A stretch of 5,148 bases of DNA from Pseudomonadota bacterium. Lineage in GTDB: Bacteria > Pseudomonadota > Alphaproteobacteria > Rhizobiales > Devosiaceae. This document shows, in pieces, positions 5,128 to 5,148 of the stretch. The notes under the pieces are model-generated. The model saw only the letters and a program-made list of their open reading frames with translations, did no database searches and was not told the DNA's origin. The stretch lies in assembly GCA_023415605.1 (NCBI GenBank), contig JAEZKB010000303.1, forward strand, positions 1-5,148. The letters are read 5' to 3'. A program made the position numbers and the translations under genes. How positions within the stretch are numbered: the stretch's first letter is position 1; the number at the start of each line of letters is the position of its first letter.

Positions 5128-5142
5128 TTAAACAATCCTTAA
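5128..5142. promoter_or_regulatory. CtrA-type binding box TTAA-N7-TTAA upstream of the PAS gene
   Basis: TTAAACAATCCTTAA matches the CtrA half-site pair TTAA-N7-TTAA exactly; a third TTAA follows at 5145-5148 at the window edge. The box lies 92 bases upstream of the ATG at 5035 on the - strand, leaving room for a promoter and a leader of several tens of bases. The bases after the second half-site are not the C of the fullest consensus. Upstream sequence is outside the window. Confidence 0.5.
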
Positions 5143-5148
5143 GGTTAA

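Noticed and set aside
4406..5131. 241-codon open frame on the + strand opposite the PAS gene
   Set aside because: It is the antisense of a gene with clear PAS_5 features, and its translation is low in hydrophobic structure and matches no family I know. Long antisense frames are common in GC-rich DNA.

Overview
The window is GC-rich and looks chromosomal. It most likely comes from an alphaproteobacterium of the Hyphomicrobiales (rhizobial and related lineages). The reasons are a rhizobial-type CysE followed closely by a DUF3126 gene, a PAS_5-type protein, a bacterial transglutaminase-like cysteine peptidase, a tandem PilZ protein, and two intergenic matches to the TTAA-N7-TTAA half-site pair bound by the alphaproteobacterial cell-cycle regulator CtrA. 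I cannot assign a genus. I see no mobile element, CRISPR array, tRNA, rRNA or other sign of recent transfer, and no gene-free stretch longer than about 300 bases.

Layout. Bases 3-1647 (+ strand) carry the 3' end of an alpha/beta hydrolase gene, cysE (serine O-acetyltransferase) and a 72-residue DUF3126 gene. Facing them across a 6-base gap, on the - strand, is a gene for an unknown single-pass membrane protein with a probable extracytoplasmic domain (1654-2328). A 127-base divergent intergenic region with a perfect CtrA-type box separates it from a small three-helix membrane protein on the + strand (2456-2776). That gene converges, over a strong 14-bp stem-loop terminator, on a run of three - strand genes read right to left: a PAS_5 protein (5035-4376), a tandem PilZ protein (4274-3645) and a secreted transglutaminase-like cysteine peptidase (3478-2855). 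Each of these three has its own upstream spacer, and a terminator separates the PilZ gene from the peptidase, so they look like neighbouring transcription units rather than one tight operon.

How the genes may work together. The left block is housekeeping: CysE makes O-acetylserine, the precursor of cysteine. The right block looks like signalling and envelope output: a PAS sensor-like protein with a CtrA-type box upstream, a PilZ protein whose second domain keeps the c-di-GMP-binding motifs, and a periplasmic peptidase of the superfamily that includes the c-di-GMP-controlled adhesin protease LapG. The functional link between these three is inference from proximity only.

The least ordinary signals are (1) an RNA hairpin that would bury both the Shine-Dalgarno sequence and the AUG of the peptidase gene, and (2) the two TTAA-N7-TTAA boxes, both in intergenic or leader DNA. 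I do not see a clearly new multi-gene system.
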